Shown: positions 54,544 through 64,000, counted from the stretch's first letter. The stretch is DNA of 64,000 bases from JABDKH01 sp963768565 (GCA_963768565.1 CAVYIO010000019.1:62001-126000), one strand, 5' to 3'. Notes: generated by a model from the sequence alone, not told the origin. Program-made: numbers and translations.

Positions 54544-56409
54544 TCAGCCGTAGTTCACGGACAGTCGTCGCTCGATGACCATGTAGTCAAAGATGATTCG
54601 CGTAAACACGATGGCGCTGAACATGGACGCGAGGATACCGGCCATAAGCGTCACGGCGAATCCCTGAATCGGACCCACACCAAACGAGTAGAGGATGGCT
54701 CCGACAAAGAACGTCGTGATGTTCGCGTCGACGATGGCCGACAGCGCTTTGGCGAATCCACCGTCGATCGCCGCCTTGAGCGTCTTGCCGGTGGTCTGTT
54801 CCTCTCGGATTCGCTCGAAGATCAGCACGTTGGCGTCAACGGCCATACCAATCGTGAGTACGATACCCGCGATGCCGGGCAGCGTTAGCGTCGCTCCGAA
54901 CCCGGCAAGGATGCCAAGAATGAAGATGATGTTCAGCACGAGCGCGAGGTCGGCGACAACACCGCCGGTTCGATAGTAGGCGATCATGAAGAGCGCTACG
55001 ATCAGCAGGCCGACCATTACGGATAGAAACCCGGCCCTGATCGAAGCCTGCCCGAGGCTCGGACCGACCGTCCTCTCCTCCACGATCTCGACCGGTGCCG
55101 GCAGGGCGCCCGATTTCAGGATGGTCACGATATCCTGCGCCTCTTCCTGTGAGTCAAGTCCGCTGATCGCCGAACGGCCACCGGTGATTCGTTCGTTGAC
55201 GACCGGGTACGAATACACGACCCCGTCAAGAACAATCGCCACCTGCTTGCCAACGTTCGCGCCGGTGAGACGGGCCCACGTGCGAGCCCCCTCCGAATTC
55301 ATCACCATCGTCACCTCGGGTGCGTTGGTGATCTGGTCGAAGTCAACTCTCGCATCCTCGATGACCTCTCCGGTCATTTCGATGGCGTCGCGAACACCCA
55401 GGATGTAGTACATCTCGTGGCCATCTTCGGTCAGACCGATCGGAGATGACGTGTACATGAGCTTGATTCCGGACGGCAGAAGCGCCCTGATCTCGGGCGC
55501 GCGCAGCAACGTGTTGGCTGCCGCCGTGTCATTCTCGGCAACCGCTCCATAGACGACCCCCTGCCCCACGGGCTGCATGACCTCAAGCAGGGCGTTGCCC
55601 GCCTGAGCCTCTTCCTCCAGAAGGGCGGAAATGTCGAGCAAAGTATCTGCCGCCGAAGCGTCGGTCGCAGATTCTCCCGACGAATCCACGGCACTTTCCT
55701 CGTAGTGCTCGATCATGCCCTGAAGCGAACGTACCACGTCCTGCGGATCGGCCATAAGGCGAAACTCAAGTCGCGCCGTCCCCTTCAGCAGCTTGCGGAT
55801 TCTCTCGGGATCGTCAATTCCGGGCATCTCCACGATCACGCGGCGCGACCCCTGCTTCTGAATGGACGGCTCCGACACGCCGTAACGGTCGACGCGGTCT
55901 CGAATGATTTCGATCGCTCTCGTGACGGCCGCATCCGCTTCGCCTCTCAGGTACGATGCGACCTCGACATTGGTGGATCGCCGTGTGATCCCCTCATCGT
56001 CGTTTCGGAAGTAGCGAGAGAGTCTGGCATTCTCATCCCGCGATTCGAACTCGTCGACGAACGCATCGATTACCGAGACCCCTTCTCGAGCGGCCCGACT
56101 GGAGGACACCGCGAGCACGTCCTCAAAGACCTCGTCGGTCTCGCGCGACAGTTCGCGGATCAGCGACTCGACGCCCACTTCAAGCGTCACGTGCATCCCT
56201 CCAAGCAGGTCCAATCCGAGCTTGAGTGCCTTTTCCTTGACTTCCCGTAGTCGGGCGAAATTCTCGCGCTCGTACTCCTGCCTGGCCTCTACCTCCATAT
56301 CACCCATTCGCTGATTGTAGTAGAGGTTCTGCGCGGACGGCCAGAGGTAGTAACCGGTGACCAGGAGGAAGAACACGGTGAGAAATATCTTGAATCCGTT
56401 GCCTTGCAT
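54544..56409 (-). CDS. secD: Protein translocase subunit SecD
   Basis: SecD is the large partner of SecF. The 621 aa protein has an N-terminal helix (FLTVFFLLVTGYYLW), the motif LGLDLLGGMHVTLEV, a periplasmic domain (DRYGVSEPSIQKQGSRRVI) and five C-terminal helices with GMAVDANVLIFERIREE. It contains a periplasmic insert of about 60 residues rich in Ser, Asp and Ala (near residues 240-300). It leads the secD-secF-STAS group on the minus strand. Confidence 0.96.
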   Translation of the reverse strand: MQGNGFKIFLTVFFLLVTGYYLWPSAQNLYYNQRMGDMEVEARQEYERENFARLREVKEKALKLGLDLLGGMHVTLEVGVESLIRELSRETDEVFEDVLAVSSSRAAREGVSVIDAFVDEFESRDENARLSRYFRNDDEGITRRSTNVEVASYLRGEADAAVTRAIEIIRDRVDRYGVSEPSIQKQGSRRVIVEMPGIDDPERIRKLLKGTARLEFRLMADPQDVVRSLQGMIEHYEESAVDSSGESATDASAADTLLDISALLEEEAQAGNALLEVMQPVGQGVVYGAVAENDTAAANTLLRAPEIRALLPSGIKLMYTSSPIGLTEDGHEMYYILGVRDAIEMTGEVIEDARVDFDQITNAPEVTMVMNSEGARTWARLTGANVGKQVAIVLDGVVYSYPVVNERITGGRSAISGLDSQEEAQDIVTILKSGALPAPVEIVEERTVGPSLGQASIRAGFLSVMVGLLIVALFMIAYYRTGGVVADLALVLNIIFILGILAGFGATLTLPGIAGIVLTIGMAVDANVLIFERIREEQTTGKTLKAAIDGGFAKALSAIVDANITTFFVGAILYSFGVGPIQGFAVTLMAGILASMFSAIVFTRIIFDYMVIERRLSVNYG

Positions 56410-56519
56410 CTTATCGTGTTACTTGGTGATCAAGTCGTGCCCACCGGCGAATTGAGGACCGGGGTGGACTCTTGGAAATGTGTCGCTAGCGACACGGAAA
56501 TCGGAGGTGGAAGAACCCG

Positions 56520-57047
56520 CTAAGGCCCGAGTGGCAATGCCGCGATCAGATGCCGGATCTGCCAGCTCGTGAGGTTCGGCCCCTGAGCCACACGACCAAT
56601 CCATGTGACCGGGATACTGGCCCGGAGGGTCCGGGAGAGGATCGTCGCCGCTGAAAGGAAATGGCCTGGCGCCCGGGGCGTGAGCGATCGTGCGAGTTTT
56701 ACGGCCTGCCGGAGCTCAACGAGCCATCCCCCGCTCAAGAAATGCTCCAGCGACATGGCCGGAATCACGAGAGAAAGGGCCGCGCGTGCAGCCGCATCAT
56801 CCGAACCGTCCAACTCGACGATAATGGCAGCCACGAACTCGTCGAGTGTCGATGGCGCGGTCTCGAGCGCCGCTTCGATGGCCCTGATGACACTTTCGTC
56901 CTGCGTGTGCAGGCGCTGGCGAATCCATTCGCCGGACAGGCTCCGATCGGCCGGCAACAGCGCGTGCAGGCCCGGGGCGGCCGCCATAAACAGCATCAGA
57001 GCCGTCGTCAGAGCGACGAGAGCAAACTGACCCGGTTTTCTGCGCAT
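56520..57047 (-). CDS. Exported protein of unknown function
   Basis: This is a 175 aa protein with signal peptide LVALTTALMLFMAAAPGLHA. The mature part is helical and Ala/Leu-rich (AIEAALETAPSTLDEFVAAI, FLSAATILSRTLRASI). I recognise no family. It lies between secD and the divergent heme A synthase gene, on the same strand as secD but with a 110-bp gap. Confidence 0.55.
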   Translation of the reverse strand: MRRKPGQFALVALTTALMLFMAAAPGLHALLPADRSLSGEWIRQRLHTQDESVIRAIEAALETAPSTLDEFVAAIIVELDGSDDAAARAALSLVIPAMSLEHFLSGGWLVELRQAVKLARSLTPRAPGHFLSAATILSRTLRASIPVTWIGRVAQGPNLTSWQIRHLIAALPLGP

Positions 57048-57291
57048 GTGAGTAGTCGTCCTTGTGTTCGCGGTGGCCCGTTCGACTAAACGCCGACCCG
57101 GCCGTTCCCAACCTTCAAAGTTACGTGTTCAGGCTGCGGTGATCAATTCGGTTTCTTGAATCATTCCGGAATGATGTCCCTCAACACGCCCCCTGGAGCC
57201 CCGGACTGGAACACTCGCAGATGCGAGGGGGTACCGATGCGCTACCGATCGTTTCTGGAACTACTCGATCGACAACACCGATTCCGCCGGC

Positions 57292-58236
57292 ATGCGAGCA
57301 CGTCACCTCTTCACCCTTCTCACCGTGTTTGCGACGATACTCCTCATGGGATGGGGTGCATTCGTCACCAGCATCGACGCCGGACTGGCCGTTCCTGACT
57401 GGCCATCGTCGTTCAATTCTTACGATCCGCTCAACCCGTGGCCTGGGTGGTGGACCATCACCCCGGTCCTGGCCGAACATGGGCATCGCCTGCTCGGGGC
57501 CCTCGTCGGTTTGCTCGTCTTGATTCTGAGCATCTGGACATTCGCCGCCGACTCGCGCCGATGGATGCGTCGACTCGCTGTCGGGGCCCTGGCGCTGGTC
57601 ATGTTGCAGGGATTCCTCGGTGGACTCCGCGTCGTGTGGGTATCGCTCGACCTTGCGGTCGTCCACGCCTGTGTTGCGCAGTTATTCTTCAGCACGATGG
57701 TCTGCATGGCCCTCTTTACCTCTCGCTCGTGGACGGATGTCCAGGACTCGCACGTTGGCCGGCCCGCCATATCCGATCGTCTGGTGAAACTTGGCGTGGC
57801 GACGTCTGTCGCGATCTACGTTCAGATCATTCTTGGCGCCCTGCTCCGGCATCCGGGCACCGGCATCGACCTGAGTCTGGCGGGGTTGCATATCTTCTGG
57901 GCCTTCGTTGTTGTCGGGCTCGTACTGGCAACGGCCTACGAAGTCCACGGATCGCATCGCCACATTCCGACAATCCGGCAATCCAGGGATGCAATGCTCG
58001 GCCTCCTCGTCGTACAGTTCATGCTTGGCCTGACCGCCTTCTTTGTCTTGCTCGACGAGGTCGGAATGGTGCAGCCCAGCAATCTGCAGGTGGCGTCTAA
58101 CACGTCCCATATGGTGATCGGAGCACTGCTGATGGCGAGTTCCGTCGCATTGTTGACGTGGTCGCTACGGGAGCGTCATAGATTCGCACCCGGGGTTCCC
58201 CCGGTTTCTCCCAAATCCGTCCCACAACCCGCCTGA
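57292..58236 (+). CDS. ctaA: Heme A synthase (COX15/CtaA)
   Basis: This membrane enzyme oxidises heme O to heme A for cytochrome oxidase. The 314 aa protein has eight helices, the N-terminal motif GAFVTSIDAGLAVPDWP and heme-ligand histidines in EHGHRLLGALVG, VVHACVAQLFF, LAGLHIFWAF and NTSHMVIGALL. It overlaps nothing; ctaB starts 2 bp after its stop, so the heme O and heme A steps are made together. Confidence 0.93.
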   Translation: MRARHLFTLLTVFATILLMGWGAFVTSIDAGLAVPDWPSSFNSYDPLNPWPGWWTITPVLAEHGHRLLGALVGLLVLILSIWTFAADSRRWMRRLAVGALALVMLQGFLGGLRVVWVSLDLAVVHACVAQLFFSTMVCMALFTSRSWTDVQDSHVGRPAISDRLVKLGVATSVAIYVQIILGALLRHPGTGIDLSLAGLHIFWAFVVVGLVLATAYEVHGSHRHIPTIRQSRDAMLGLLVVQFMLGLTAFFVLLDEVGMVQPSNLQVASNTSHMVIGALLMASSVALLTWSLRERHRFAPGVPPVSPKSVPQPA

Positions 58237-58238
58237 CC

Positions 58239-59207
58239 GTGCCTCAAACAATCGAAATGCGACCTGACGCGAACAAACACCCGATCGCCGTCGCCGATGC
58301 CATCCCGGAGTCACGTAAGACGGCGCGCGTCTCGCGGTCGCTCGCCGGGGGCACGCTGGGTGATTATGTCGTACTCACCAAGCCGGAGATCACATTCCTT
58401 GTCGTATTGTCAGCCCTCGCGGGATTTGTAATTGGAAGTCCTGTGGGGTTTGACGGACTCGCACTGGGTTTCACCCTGATCGGCGTGGCGCTCAGCTCGG
58501 CGGGAGCCGGAGCGCTGAACCACTATCTCGAGCGGGATCGCGATCTGGCCATGAAGCGAACGTTGAACCGGCCCCTGCCGGCAGGACGTATGCCAGCCAC
58601 GCATGCGCGCAACGTTGGTCTCCTTCTCTCGGCGGCCGGGCTAGGCGTGCTGTGTCCGCTGGTCAACCCTCTCACGGCCATCCTGGCTGCACTGTCGATG
58701 GCCCTCTACCTGTTCGTATACACGCCCATGAAGTCGAAGACGTGGCTGAATACGCTGGTCGGGACCATTCCCGGTGCGCTGCCGGCGATCGGGGGCTACA
58801 CGGCGGCGACGAACTCACTGTCGGGATGGGGCGCATGGCTCATCTTCGGCATCCTGCTGTGCTGGCAGATGCCTCACTTCCTTGCTCTTGCGTGGATGTA
58901 TCGCAAGGACTACGGGCGGGGTGGGTTCGCCATGCTTCCTGTTATTGACAGCGACGGCCTTGCGACCGCTGCACTTGCCCTCGCGTTCACGGCCGCAACC
59001 GTCGTGCTTAGCCTGGCCCTTGCGACTGACCCGTCAATGGGCACGACGTATCTCGTAGTCGCCGTTCTGAGCGGCGCCTTCTTCTTGCATCCAGCGGTGC
59101 GCTTCTGGAGGACCCGCACCAATCTGGACGCCAGACGCCTTCTGAAGAGCTCAGTGATGTACATTCCGGTACTTGTATTCTCGATCGTGCTCGATCGCAT
59201 GATTTAG
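58239..59207 (+). CDS. ctaB: Protoheme IX farnesyltransferase (heme O synthase)
   Basis: This enzyme adds a farnesyl tail to heme B, giving heme O for CtaA. The 322 aa membrane protein has the prenyltransferase motif ERDRDLAMKRTLNRPLPAG and the second conserved site YRKDYGRGGFAMLPVID. It starts with GTG at 58239, 2 bp after ctaA. The N-terminal 40 residues are longer than usual. A lipoprotein gene follows after 14 bp with a good GGAGGAAGG site. Confidence 0.94.
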   Translation: MPQTIEMRPDANKHPIAVADAIPESRKTARVSRSLAGGTLGDYVVLTKPEITFLVVLSALAGFVIGSPVGFDGLALGFTLIGVALSSAGAGALNHYLERDRDLAMKRTLNRPLPAGRMPATHARNVGLLLSAAGLGVLCPLVNPLTAILAALSMALYLFVYTPMKSKTWLNTLVGTIPGALPAIGGYTAATNSLSGWGAWLIFGILLCWQMPHFLALAWMYRKDYGRGGFAMLPVIDSDGLATAALALAFTAATVVLSLALATDPSMGTTYLVVAVLSGAFFLHPAVRFWRTRTNLDARRLLKSSVMYIPVLVFSIVLDRMI

Positions 59208-59221
59208 AGGAGGAAGGACAC

Positions 59222-59776
59222 ATGTCAAATTTCGCTTGCGTGGCCCCCGCCCGATTCTTTTGCCGCACCGCCTGCGGCGCCCTGGCCCTTCTGCTCGCGG
59301 GTTGCCAGCCCGGCCTCGACAAGACTAAGAACGCACCGGCTCCCACGACCGAAGAAATGGCGCAGGCCCGCGTTGAAGTCGATGATCTTGTCAATCGCTT
59401 TGGCCGCATGTGGGAAGATGAAGACATGGCCACGTTTGACCAGATCGTGGCACACGACGAGGACCTCGTGATTATCGGGACTGACGCCGCCGAGCAGATC
59501 ATCGGATACGACACTTATCGAGAACTGAGAGAACGCCAGTTCGCGTCGTTCGAAAACGTTGAGTTTGATGTTCGCAACCGCATAGTCAAGGTCGGCGTGG
59601 ACGCCCGGTCGGCCTGGTTCTCAGAGGAGTTTGATCTGTTCCTGCTGGCACAGGGTAACCCCGTGAGCCTCGAGGGTATGCGCCTCACCGGTGGCCTGGA
59701 AAAACGCGACACAAGCTGGGTCATCGTCCAGCTCCACACATCCGTACCGGTACCCGGTCAGGCAGCGGAGTACTAG
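59222..59776 (+). CDS. Lipoprotein with SnoaL/NTF2-like domain
   Basis: This is a 184 aa predicted lipoprotein (leader CGALALLLAGC) with a SnoaL/NTF2-like fold: VNRFGRMWEDEDMATFDQIV, LVIIGTDAAEQIIGYD and WFSEEFDLFLLAQG, ending TSWVIVQLHTS. This resembles the DUF4440/SnoaL_3 group, small ligand-binding or catalytic domains. The actual role is unknown. It is preceded by a strong ribosome-binding site and abuts rlmN with no gap. Confidence 0.75.
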   Translation: MSNFACVAPARFFCRTACGALALLLAGCQPGLDKTKNAPAPTTEEMAQARVEVDDLVNRFGRMWEDEDMATFDQIVAHDEDLVIIGTDAAEQIIGYDTYRELRERQFASFENVEFDVRNRIVKVGVDARSAWFSEEFDLFLLAQGNPVSLEGMRLTGGLEKRDTSWVIVQLHTSVPVPGQAAEY

Positions 59777-60922
59777 GTGTCCCGACACGCATCGGCAGAT
59801 CGAACATCAGGCCATTTCGACAGCGACAACGTGGTGCCTAACTCCTTATCCCCTACCCGCGTAGATCTGAAGACGCTCGACCGGATTGAGCTCGAATGCC
59901 TGGCCACGGAGATGAGGGAACCGGCCTACCGTGGTCGGCAGATGTTCGAGTGGCTGTACGGCAAGGGGGCCGCGTCGTTCGCCGAGATGACCAATCTGCC
60001 GCTCCAGTTTCGCGAGAAGCTGCAGGAGACGCACCGCATCGGCAAGATCGACCCGGAGCAGATCAGTACGTCGGTGGATGGAACCACAAAGGCACTCGTG
60101 CGCCTTGAGTCGGGGCGACACGTTGAAGCCGTGCTCATCCCCGACGTGGCGGACGGCGACATACGAAGGCTCACCGCCTGTGTCTCCAGTCAGGTCGGTT
60201 GTGCGATGGCCTGTGCATTCTGTGCGACCGGTACAATGGGTTTCCATCAGAATCTGACGTCCGGTGAGATCTTCGACCAGGCGCGGCTCATGAACGAACT
60301 CGCCGTCGAGCGATACGGCCGAGGACTCACGAATATCGTCTACATGGGGATGGGCGAACCGCTGCTCAACTACGCCAATGTCGTCAAGAGCCTGCGCATC
60401 ATCTCAGACCCGTCGGGTCTCGACATCTCACCGAAGCGAATCACCGTCTCGACCGTAGGAATCTCCCGGCGCATCCGGCATCTGGCCGACGACGATCCGG
60501 GAGTACGACTTGCCGTGTCCGTACACGCCCCCACGGACGCTCAAAGGAGCGCCATCATGCCCGTCAACCGGGCTGCCCGTACCGATCTTGCGGCTCTCAG
60601 AGCCGCCCTGGAATACTACTGGTCAAAAACGTCGCGAGACGTTACGTACGAGTACTGCCTTTTCGACGGCGTCAACGACTCGGACGCCGATGCGAGGGCC
60701 CTCGCGGAGATCGTCCAGTGGATTCCGAGTAAGGTCAACCTCATCATGTACAATCCGGTCGGCGGCCTCCCCTTCGAGCGAACATCTGACGAACGTGTGA
60801 ATCAGTTTGTCAGGGTCCTCGTTAAAAAGAGGGTAACGGTCACAATCCGAAAGAGTCGCGGCCACGATATTGCGGCTGCGTGCGGCCAGTTGGCAGTACG
60901 GGAAGAGTCGTCGGCAGGCTGA
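59777..60922 (+). CDS. rlmN: Dual-specificity rRNA/tRNA adenine-C2 methyltransferase RlmN
   Basis: RlmN is a radical SAM enzyme that methylates C2 of A2503 in 23S rRNA and A37 in some tRNAs. The 381 aa protein has the cluster motif CAMACAFCATGTMGF, the mechanistic cysteine in DIAAACGQLAV near the C-terminus, and NIVYMGMGEPLLNY. It starts with GTG at 59777, directly after the lipoprotein stop. About 25 extra residues precede the usual N-terminus. Confidence 0.96.
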   Translation: MSRHASADRTSGHFDSDNVVPNSLSPTRVDLKTLDRIELECLATEMREPAYRGRQMFEWLYGKGAASFAEMTNLPLQFREKLQETHRIGKIDPEQISTSVDGTTKALVRLESGRHVEAVLIPDVADGDIRRLTACVSSQVGCAMACAFCATGTMGFHQNLTSGEIFDQARLMNELAVERYGRGLTNIVYMGMGEPLLNYANVVKSLRIISDPSGLDISPKRITVSTVGISRRIRHLADDDPGVRLAVSVHAPTDAQRSAIMPVNRAARTDLAALRAALEYYWSKTSRDVTYEYCLFDGVNDSDADARALAEIVQWIPSKVNLIMYNPVGGLPFERTSDERVNQFVRVLVKKRVTVTIRKSRGHDIAAACGQLAVREESSAG

Positions 60923-60954
60923 GTGGCCACGAATAAGCTGCGGGCTGAATCACT

Positions 60955-61209
60955 ATGTCAAGTTCGAACATGTCAACATTGTCGAAGGCGCGTCACGATG
61001 TCGCCGGCGTGAGCACGCGGTGGGCAATCGGTTTCTTCGGAGCACTCACTGCCTTCACGGTCCTTCCCAGGCTCATACGATTTGGCGTCCGGCACTATGC
61101 CTTTCGCCTGATCGCAGAGATCATTGCCATCGTTTCGCTTGGCCTTCTGACGGAGAAAGTCGTCGAATGGACGGCCGAACGAGAGCGCGACTCACGACCG
61201 TCGCAATGA
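60955..61209 (+). CDS. Small membrane protein, unknown
   Basis: This is an 84 aa protein with two hydrophobic stretches (WAIGFFGALTAFTVLP, LIAEIIAIVSLGLLT) and a charged C-terminus. I recognise no family. It follows rlmN by 32 bp on the same strand and converges on the MFS gene. Coding support is the length and membrane pattern only. Confidence 0.5.
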   Translation: MSSSNMSTLSKARHDVAGVSTRWAIGFFGALTAFTVLPRLIRFGVRHYAFRLIAEIIAIVSLGLLTEKVVEWTAERERDSRPSQ

Positions 61210-61217
61210 TCCGCGAG

Positions 61218-62565
61218 TTATGACAGGTCGAGGCGACTCTCGACCGGGCGTGCGTCGACGTTGGCACGGACTTGCTTGCGAAGTCCAAGCGCCGTGACGA
61301 ACATCAAGATGCTCAGTACGGCCACCGTCAGGAACGCCGACTCGTAACCCATCCGACGTGTCGCACCCGACGCCGCGAGCGCTCCGACAACTGCGCCGCC
61401 GATCAGGAGACCGGCGTTGAGCGCCAGCGTGATGACTCCCTGCGCGGACACACGATCCTCGACGCTGGATTCGCGCAGCAGAATGTAGTTGAGCGAAGAG
61501 CCGAGCAATCCGGCGAGCGCCATTCCAACCAGAACGGAACCGGTGTAGAACGCCGGGATCGGTGTCAAACAGTGCGAGCGAGCAGAGCCCTGCAAACAGC
61601 AACAGCGCGCATGCCGAAACGGTTCGCCTGGGTCCTGCGTGATCAAGGACCCAGCCAAACAAGGGCGATCCGAGCGCAACGGCAAACGCCAGGGGCAAGA
61701 ACATGAATGAGGCCGTCGACTTTGTGACTTCGAACGTTGCCTCGGCAAGCGACGGCACGAAGATCAACACCGCCTCGCAGAATCCCGCGGCTGCGGTCAG
61801 CGCGATGGCGAGACGTGCCTCTCGCGACCGAAGGACTTTTCTCGGCAGGAGAGGGTTCTCGGCGGTCGAGATCGCTCGGAACGCAAGGTAGCCAGATACG
61901 AGAGCAACGGACGCTCCGCCCCATACGCGCGGCTTCGAAAGGCTGGCCAGAAACCCGACCGCATCGATACCATTCGTACTGACGGCCAATGCAACCAGTG
62001 TGATGGTGAGCAGAACCAGACCTCGGACATCGAATCCTGCGAGCGGCACTCCGCCCGTGACGGCCGGCACGTGCCGGCGACCCAGAACCATCGCCGTCGC
62101 AGCAAGCGGCAATGGTGCAAGGAACAGCCACTGCCAGCTGTATCGAAGCAGGATGCCGCTGATGGCCGGCCCGACGATGAACGCCACGCCGAACACGGAT
62201 CCAAGAATGCCGAGTGCTCTCCCCTGCCGGTGGGCCGGAAATTCATCGCCAACGACTGCGCTGGAGACCGGGAAGATCCCGGCAGCCCCCATGCCCTGCA
62301 ATGCTCGTCCGGCGAGCAGGACCCAGAACGGCGGGGACGATGCCACGATCAACGCGCCGACCGAGAACAAAGCAATGTCCAGCGTGAACACAAACCGACG
62401 CCCGGCGGCATCAGCGAGCTTCGCCATGAGGGGAACGCCGAGCAGGTTGAACAGCACGAAGACGTTGAGCGTCCATGCTGCGGCCCGCTCATCAATCCCG
62501 TAATGATCGCGTATTGCCGGAAGCGCCGGGCCAACCATCGCGATGTCGAGCGCCGCAAGAAGCAC
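61218..62565 (-). CDS. MFS transporter (DHA2/EmrB-like), interrupted by one extra base, 5' end uncertain
   Basis: This is a major facilitator drug-efflux-type transporter. The first frame has LLAALDIAMVGPALPAI, GRALQGMGAAGIFPVSSA and GRALGILGSVFGVAFIVGP, typical of the 14-helix group. The frame loses the family sequence near 61566; the neighbouring frame continues with IPAFYTGSVLVGMALAGLLG and LNYILLRESSVEDRVSAQG. Removing one base (TTT[G]ACA) gives about 448 aa. The GTG at 62565 truncates helix 1, and the upstream frame meets a stop, so the N-terminus may also be damaged. Substrate unknown. Confidence 0.82.
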
Positions 62566-62898
62566 GCCGAGGAATAAGAACCGTCAGAAGGGAACGACTG
62601 CCGGAGCGGAACTGCAAGTTGCGGATCGGTGCAAATCTGGGCGAGAATGGACGCGAGTAGACGGTGTGGCGTCCGATATGTTCTCATGCGGCTCCCCCCG
62701 GGCGTATCGTAAACCAACCGGGCGTGAATCTCCTTCAGATGACCGGATGTGGCCCCTTCTCGTCGTTAATGAAGGATCCCTGCTGCCGATACTAGGGCAA
62801 AATGGCTCCTTATTCATCCGATCAATCGACTGTGGGCAAAGAGGTTGCGCCAAAGAGCCGCTGCCCTTCCTCTCTTGATCGCACATCCAGCTGAAGCA
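62566..62898. other. Divergent region between MFS and sensor genes, no gene recognised
   Basis: This 333-bp region may hold the true start of the MFS gene and the promoter of the sensor gene. Open frames on both strands lack family features. The sequence shows no clear hairpin terminator or riboswitch. Confidence 0.35.
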
Positions 62899-64000
62899 TT
62901 GAGCGGATCCGGCATTACACGGAAGCTGACTCACGCCGTCTGGAGGCCGCTCAGATCGCTACGCGCGAAGCTGACCATCTTCACGTTCGGCCTGATGGCG
63001 GCGATCTCGCTCTCGATCTACCTGTTCCTTCCGACGCGGATGGAAAACCAGGCCGAGAACGCGCTTGTCGACAAGGCCTCGAATATCGCCGATATGACCG
63101 CGTTCGCGATCGGCGCATCTTCTGATACGGGAGATCCCGATCACGTTCCGATCGTTCTGAACGGAGCGGCCCAGGTGGATGACCTCGTCTACGCCTACGT
63201 CACCGCGTTAGACGGAGGTGTGGTTGCGGACTTCAACCGTATGCCAAACATCTACACGGTGCCGTATGAGTTCCGCATGCCAGGTGGCGTGTCAGACAAT
63301 CGCGAAATCTTCCGTGCTCGCCGCTCCATCATCTCGCACGGCCGATCGGCCGGAACGTTGCACATGGGCTTCTCGCTCGAGAGCGTCGCCACCATCGCAC
63401 GCCGGAGCCGCCTGACGATCGCGATTGCGAGCATCATGATATTCGTGATTGGTCTAACGGGTGTGTTCGCTGTAAGCCACATCATCACGGCACCTCTTCG
63501 ACAGATTGCCAGCGTAGCCGAACGGATCTCGGAAGGCGATTTCGACGGTAGTCTGGAAATCCAGTCGAATGACGAGATCGGACGCCTTGCGACAGCATTC
63601 AACAAGATGGTGAAGGGCTTGAGGTCCGCCTACCAACATCTTGAGAGCGCGAATGCGGCGCTGGCCTACCACTCGCAGGACTTGCAGTCTGAGATTGCAG
63701 AGCGCCGGAAGGCTGAGCAGGCCTCTCGTACCAGCGAGGCGAAATTCCGGGCGGTCGTTGAACACGCAACGGACATCGTCGCCGTTTTCGAAACGGACGC
63801 TTCCATCAAGTACATGTCTCCCGCATGTATAAACATGATGGGGGTCACTCCGGAGTCGCTGACGGGAGAAAAGGCAGACCAGTTCGTTCATCCGGCTGAC
63901 CTGGACCACTTTACGTCCGCCGTGCTCGACAGCCGCAGGGACATTACCGTCGCCATCAATGTCGAGGCCCGGTGGCGTCATGCGAACGGCAAGTGGCGAT
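62899..64000 (+). CDS. Membrane sensor with HAMP and PAS domains (probable histidine kinase), 3'-truncated
   Basis: This open frame continues off the right edge. The likely TTG start at 62899 leads into helix 1 (LTIFTFGLMAAISLSIYLF), a sensor domain of about 130 residues, helix 2 (LTIAIASIMIFVIGLTGVF), a HAMP domain (ITAPLRQIASVAERISEGDF, DEIGRLATAFNKMV), a coiled coil (EIAERRKAEQASR) and a PAS domain (FRAVVEHATDIVAVFETD). The kinase domain is expected beyond the window. An in-frame TTG at 62875 is an alternative start. The signal is unknown. Confidence 0.85.
   Translation, partial: MSGSGITRKLTHAVWRPLRSLRAKLTIFTFGLMAAISLSIYLFLPTRMENQAENALVDKASNIADMTAFAIGASSDTGDPDHVPIVLNGAAQVDDLVYAYVTALDGGVVADFNRMPNIYTVPYEFRMPGGVSDNREIFRARRSIISHGRSAGTLHMGFSLESVATIARRSRLTIAIASIMIFVIGLTGVFAVSHIITAPLRQIASVAERISEGDFDGSLEIQSNDEIGRLATAFNKMVKGLRSAYQHLESANAALAYHSQDLQSEIAERRKAEQASRTSEAKFRAVVEHATDIVAVFETDASIKYMSPACINMMGVTPESLTGEKADQFVHPADLDHFTSAVLDSRRDITVAINVEARWRHANGKWR

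Noticed and set aside
62543..62878. Plus-strand open frame between the MFS and sensor genes
   Set aside because: No motif, and it overlaps the 5' end of the MFS gene in antisense.

Overview
The window (about 57% G+C by eye) looks like a chromosome piece from an aerobic, denitrification-capable member of the Bacteroidota/Rhodothermota lineage, probably Rhodothermia-like. Supporting signs are many lipoproteins and outer-membrane proteins of Bacteroidota-type families (DUF2911, probable DUF6503 and DUF6588, a carboxypeptidase-like regulatory domain), a clade II (Sec-type) nitrous oxide reductase cluster, a SUF operon ending in sufE and a DUF59 gene, and separate secD and secF. Genes are dense and often overlap by 4 bp (ATGA). 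No rRNA, tRNA, CRISPR array or insertion sequence was recognised.

Layout. 0-2.4 kb: electron-transfer flavoprotein genes etfB-etfA and a partial ETF:quinone oxidoreductase (minus strand). 3.2-5.3 kb: hemW and two tandem DUF192 lipoproteins. 5.4-11.7 kb: Fe-S assembly (an A-type carrier, then sufB-C-D-S-E and a DUF59 protein). 11.9-15.1 kb (minus): HU, a zinc-ribbon/TPR protein and two TPM-domain membrane proteins. 15.8-20.1 kb: two cell-envelope proteins and PEP carboxylase. 20.1-24.0 kb: a PilB/GspE-type ATPase, a stand-alone copy of its N-terminal domain, and a divergent coiled-coil membrane protein. 24-30.3 kb: AcuI-like reductase, TonB, a lipoprotein, a NUDIX hydrolase, and the tyrosine/homogentisate pair hppD-hmgA. 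30.4-38 kb: two Rrf2 regulators, cytochrome c, nosZ, a membrane protein, nosL, nosD, nosF and nosY, which together build and supply an N2O reductase; a fasciclin protein follows. 38.6-48 kb: msrB, an acyl-CoA synthetase, outer-membrane proteins, and a minus-strand operon of a GbsR-like regulator, yraN, an FAD dehydrogenase and a ThDP enzyme. 48.2-56.4 kb: a SAM hydrolase-family protein coupled to an unusual sigma/anti-sigma-like membrane fusion, a histidine kinase, purA, a STAS protein, secF and secD. 57.3-64 kb: heme A synthesis (ctaA, ctaB), a SnoaL-like lipoprotein, rlmN, an MFS transporter and a sensor protein cut by the window end.

Several reading frames are broken. Every break I could resolve is repaired by removing one extra base: one each in the ETF:QO gene, sufD, sufS, a TPM gene, the ThDP enzyme and the MFS gene, and fifteen inside nosZ. 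The one-sided pattern and intact conserved residues point to insertion-type sequence error (or very recent decay), not programmed frameshifting.

The most interesting leads are: a 16-bp dyad (MAGAY-N6-GTCYG) found three times around the two Rrf2 genes ahead of the nos operon; the sigma/TM/anti-sigma-like fusion; the ATPase-less PilB N-domain paralogue; and the conserved-looking but unassigned nos-cluster membrane protein.
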